A stretch of DNA of 64,000 nucleotides, taken from NCBI GenBank assembly GCA_020073305.1, contig JAIQFK010000024.1, positions 1-64,000 on the forward strand, written 5' to 3'. The stretch's first letter is position 1. The number at the start of each line of letters is the position of its first letter. Under the pieces are notes generated by a model. That model was not told the DNA's origin and ran no database searches. It saw only the letters and a list, made by a program, of their open reading frames with translations. The stretch is from Terriglobia bacterium. GTDB lineage: Bacteria; Acidobacteriota; Terriglobia; Bryobacterales; Bryobacteraceae. Position numbers and translations under genes: made by a program. Below are positions 61,140 through 64,000 of the stretch, one piece after another.

Positions 61140-61229
61140 CGCTCTACGAACCTACTGCGCCAGACTCGAGGATCTCACCGCAGGGCCGTCTCCAGCGGCG
61201 CCGGATGCTACGATAAATAAATCCCGGAT

Positions 61230-62630
61230 ATGCCATTGCGCTTCTATAATACGCTCTCGCAGCAAGTGGAGGAGTTCCGACCGCAGGAAGACAACATCGT
61301 GCGCATGTACACCTGCGGCCCGACGGTTTACGACTATGCGCACATCGGCAACTTCCGTACGTTCACATTTTTCGACCTGCTGCGGCGATGGCTGCGCGAA
61401 CGAGGCTACCGGCTCGACCACGTAATGAACATCACCGACGTGGAAGACAAGATCATCCGCAACGCGTTGGCGCAGCACAAATCGCTCACCGACTACACCG
61501 CGACGTTTGAGAAAGCGTTTCTCGAAGACTGCAAAGCGCTGCGCCTCGAGCCGCCGGAGCGGTGGGTGCGCGCCACCGAACACATTAACGAAATGGCCGC
61601 AGCCATCCAGAAGCTCAGTGAGCAGGGCCATACGTACAGCAGTGAAGGCTCCCTGTATTTCCGGATCGCGACGTTTCCGGACTACGGCAAGCTGTCGCAC
61701 AACGACTTCAGCGGCATCCGCGCGGGCGCACGCGTGGACGTGGACACCTACGACAAAGCGGATGCACGTGATTTCGCGCTGTGGAAAGCGCCGAAAGACG
61801 GCGAGCCGTTCTGGGATACGCCCATCGGTCCGGGGCGGCCGGGATGGCATATTGAGTGCTCCGTGATGGCCATCCGCTACCTGGGCGAGACGCTCGACAT
61901 CCATGCCGGCGGCGTGGATCTGATCTTTCCGCACCATGAGAATGAAATCGCCCAGTCGGTGTCGCTGACGGGAAAGCCGTTCGCGCGTTACTGGATCCAC
62001 AGCGAGTTCCTGCTGGTGGACGGCCAGAAGATGTCCAAGTCGCTGGGCAACTATTACACGCTGCGCGACGTGCTGGCGCGCGGCTTCGCTCCGGAGGCGG
62101 TGCGCTACCTGCTGGCGTCGGTTCCTCATCGCAAACAGTTGAATTTCACGTTTGAGGGCCTGAAATCGGCGGAGACCTCGGTCGACAGGCTGCGCAATTT
62201 CAAGCTGCGTCTGGAAAAGGAAAAGTTCCCGCCGGGCAACAATCCAAAACTGGCCATTCGAACGGCGGAGGCGGAAACCAAATTCAGCGAGAGCCTGGAC
62301 GACGATCTGAATGTCGCCGAAGCGCTGGCGGCGGTGTTCGAATACATTCGCGATGCCAATGTGGCTATGGATGCCGGCGATTTTCAGGAAGAAAACGGCG
62401 CCGTTGCGCGCGCTTTTCTCAACCGCTTTGACCGGATTTTTGACGTATTGCGGCCCAGCACGCAGCGTGAGTCGCTTTCGGACGCGGATGTGGAAGCAAA
62501 GATCGCCGCGCGCGCGCAGGCCAAGAAAGCCCGCAATTTCGCCGAAGCCGACCGCGTTCGCGACGAACTGCTCCAGCAGGGCATCATTCTCGAAGACACC
62601 AAGGACGGAGTCCGATGGAAAAGAAAGTAA
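61230..62630 (+). CDS. cysS: Cysteinyl-tRNA synthetase
   Basis: 466 residues of a class I synthetase that charges tRNA-Cys. The zinc-binding start [20 protein letters not shown] contains the HIGH-type motif, and [14 protein letters not shown] the second signature; zinc ligands include C29 and the HxxE region [10 protein letters not shown]. Its 3' end overlaps the next gene by 16 bases. Confidence 0.97.
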   Translation: MPLRFYNTLSQQVEEFRPQEDNIVRMYTCGPTVYDYAHIGNFRTFTFFDLLRRWLRERGYRLDHVMNITDVEDKIIRNALAQHKSLTDYTATFEKAFLEDCKALRLEPPERWVRATEHINEMAAAIQKLSEQGHTYSSEGSLYFRIATFPDYGKLSHNDFSGIRAGARVDVDTYDKADARDFALWKAPKDGEPFWDTPIGPGRPGWHIECSVMAIRYLGETLDIHAGGVDLIFPHHENEIAQSVSLTGKPFARYWIHSEFLLVDGQKMSKSLGNYYTLRDVLARGFAPEAVRYLLASVPHRKQLNFTFEGLKSAETSVDRLRNFKLRLEKEKFPPGNNPKLAIRTAEAETKFSESLDDDLNVAEALAAVFEYIRDANVAMDAGDFQEENGAVARAFLNRFDRIFDVLRPSTQRESLSDADVEAKIAARAQAKKARNFAEADRVRDELLQQGIILEDTKDGVRWKRK

Positions 62631-63841
62631 AACCGCACACCAAGGCCGTGCATGCCGGAGACCGCAAGCGATCCGGAAGCCACGTCCCCGTCACAACCCC
62701 CATCAACAACGCGGTGAGCTACTTCTACGAGAGCATGGAGCAACTCGATCGCGTGTTTGGGCGCGAGGAGCCGGGCTTCAGCTATTCACGCTACGACAAC
62801 CCCACCAACCAGGCGCTCGAAGAGCTGTGCGCGGCGCTCGAAAGCGGGCACGGCGCGCTGGCTTGCAGTTCGGGTATGGCGGCGATTCACGTGGCTTTGC
62901 TCACGGCGCTCACTGACCGCCCGAAGTCGATTGTCGCCGCCAACGCCATTTACGGCGCAACCGTGAGTCTGCTTATGACGGTGCTCGAGCCGATGGGCGT
63001 GGCGGTGCGCTTCGTGGATATCTGCGATCTGGCTGAAGTCGAACGGGCCATTGCCGAAGTCAAGCCCGGGTGCCTGCTGATGGAGACGGTGTCCAATCCT
63101 TTGCTGCGGGTGGGCCAGATCGACCGCGTGGCCGCACTGGCGAAAGGCGCTGGCGCCGCACTGATTGTGGACAACACGTTTGCCACGCCCCTATTAGTGC
63201 GGCCCATCGAGCTGGGCGCCAATATGGTGGTGCACAGCCTGACGAAATTTCTGGCCGGCCACGGCGATGTGTTGGGCGGCGTGGTGGTCTCCGACGCCGC
63301 GCATTACGATACGCTCCGCTCGCTCTCTCGCATCTTCGGACCGGTGCTGGGACCCTTCGAGAGTTATCTGGCGATGCGCGGCATCAAAACGTTCGCCGTG
63401 CGCGTGGAGCGGCAATGCGCCAATGCATGCCGCGTGGCGTCGTGGCTGGCGGCGCGCCCGGAAATTGCCCGTGTATACTTCCCGGCGGACCCGGCCCATC
63501 CCGATGCCGCGGCCATTCGCCGGCTGCTGCCAGACAGCCTCTACGGCGCCGTGGTCAGTTTCGAACTAAAGGACGCCGCGCGCACCGAGGTCTTCCGCTT
63601 CATGAATGCGCTGCGGCTGGTGGTTCCCGCTACGTCTCTGGGAGACGTGCACAGCATGATGCTCTATCCCGCCATGAGTTCGCATCGTGAGATTTCTCCT
63701 AAACATCGCGAGCGCATGGGCATCCGCGACAGCTTGGTACGGCTCTCGCTGGGCATCGAGGCGGTGGAGGACATCCTTGCCGATCTCGAGCAGGCGCTCA
63801 GCGCGGTGTCTGAAAAAAGCTCGGCCACCACGGTTGTGTAA
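62615..63841 (+). CDS. Cys/Met-metabolism PLP enzyme (cystathionine gamma-synthase/lyase family)
   Basis: 408 residues of the fold-type I PLP family that makes or breaks cystathionine and homocysteine. The PLP lysine is K211 in HSLTKFLAGHGD, with the substrate loop FSYSRYDNPTNQALEEL and the serine segment ACSSGMAAIHVAL. Gamma-synthase, gamma-lyase and methionine gamma-lyase cannot be separated with certainty from sequence alone. The overlap with cysS suggests joint control of cysteine supply and charging. Confidence 0.9.
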   Translation: MEKKVKPHTKAVHAGDRKRSGSHVPVTTPINNAVSYFYESMEQLDRVFGREEPGFSYSRYDNPTNQALEELCAALESGHGALACSSGMAAIHVALLTALTDRPKSIVAANAIYGATVSLLMTVLEPMGVAVRFVDICDLAEVERAIAEVKPGCLLMETVSNPLLRVGQIDRVAALAKGAGAALIVDNTFATPLLVRPIELGANMVVHSLTKFLAGHGDVLGGVVVSDAAHYDTLRSLSRIFGPVLGPFESYLAMRGIKTFAVRVERQCANACRVASWLAARPEIARVYFPADPAHPDAAAIRRLLPDSLYGAVVSFELKDAARTEVFRFMNALRLVVPATSLGDVHSMMLYPAMSSHREISPKHRERMGIRDSLVRLSLGIEAVEDILADLEQALSAVSEKSSATTVV

Positions 63842-63913
63842 GTTATGCCCGCGTGTGATTCCGCGCCACAGGCCTGAAAAGCGTCATCCAGTTGATAACA
63901 GAAGATATTCATT

Positions 63914-64000
63914 TTGGAACGCAGATTGCTCGATCTACGTCGTGCGCGTGTTACGGCAAATGCCCGTGATGAAAATCTCCCGCCAGGGACTGTGTTCCAT
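63914..64000 (+). CDS. Possible start of an unidentified gene, cut by the window end
   Basis: An open frame from a TTG at 63914 runs 29 codons to the window edge and begins LERRLLDLRRARVTANARDE. It has a codon composition like the neighbours but no clear ribosome-binding site. It is too short to identify. The remaining bases between 63842 and 63913 show nothing recognisable. Confidence 0.2.
   Translation, partial: MERRLLDLRRARVTANARDENLPPGTVFH

Overview
The window looks like a chromosomal segment of an Acidobacteriota bacterium, most likely close to Bryobacterales/Solibacter. The inference rests on gene families rather than a marker gene. They are a MacB-like duplicated orphan permease, an Oar-type TonB receptor with a carboxypeptidase-regulatory domain, an M16 protease pair, a truncated Solibacter-type Ser/Thr kinase, the N-terminal winged domain common in acidobacterial regulators, and a diverged Hfq. 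Coding sequence is dense and GC-rich. Many genes start at GTG or TTG, and many neighbours overlap.

Layout. 1-241: end of an ISNCY-like insertion sequence. 332-1522: zinc formaldehyde dehydrogenase. 1604-10442 (minus): fatty-acid degradation block with acyl-CoA ligase, small membrane protein, ETF alpha and beta, two secreted proteins of unknown role, thiolase, and a fused hydroxyacyl-CoA dehydrogenase/enoyl-CoA hydratase. 10443-10814: divergent control region with a good minus-strand promoter overlapped by a palindrome. 10815-18987: compact biosynthetic locus with an SRPBCC-like protein, a carbamoyltransferase, an NRPS whose glycine-type adenylation domain is split by a luciferase-like monooxygenase, and a condensation-carrier-thioesterase protein. 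19227-21905: degenerate receiver, PilZ protein, tRNA-Lys, sugar-isomerase-fold protein, tRNA-Leu. 22244-27870: signalling block (HEAT-like, Hpt, histidine kinase with damaged ATP site, two NarL-type regulators, a lone receiver, a Cys-rich protein, a winged-domain protein). 27955-33552: secreted phosphodiesterase-like protein, tiny lipoprotein, M16 pair, glucuronate isomerase. 33572-34388: intact IS6-family element. 34407-40428: envelope/stress proteins, CsbD, and a trehalose operon with both OtsA/OtsB and TreT. 40474-40768: chimeric remnant of a kinase and a small membrane protein. 40981-46707: operon with SurA-like PPIase, YhaM-like nuclease, BlaI-like repressor, heptosyltransferases and a methyltransferase. 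46694-53676: thioredoxin-like protein, permease, TPR protein, thioesterase, CADD-type p-aminobenzoate synthase homologue, panC, panB, Hfq-like protein. 53966-63841: GAF-ANTAR regulator, degenerate receiver, TonB receptor, 2-hydroxyacid dehydrogenase, nucleoside hydrolase, cysS and a Cys/Met PLP enzyme.

Two things stand out. First, the 10.8-19.0 kb locus predicts a glycine unit that is activated and oxidised on the carrier, then handed to a second module that has no adenylation domain, with a carbamoyltransferase alongside. Second, a heptameric repeat (units like YAGGTNN, often as facing inverted arms) occurs at four places. Each is at a probable rearrangement point: two flank a gene pair that interrupts the fatty-acid block, one abuts the IS6 element, and one lies beside the chimeric kinase remnant. 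The CADD homologue is also notable because, by alignment from memory, it keeps every metal ligand and both self-sacrificed residues of the chlamydial enzyme.
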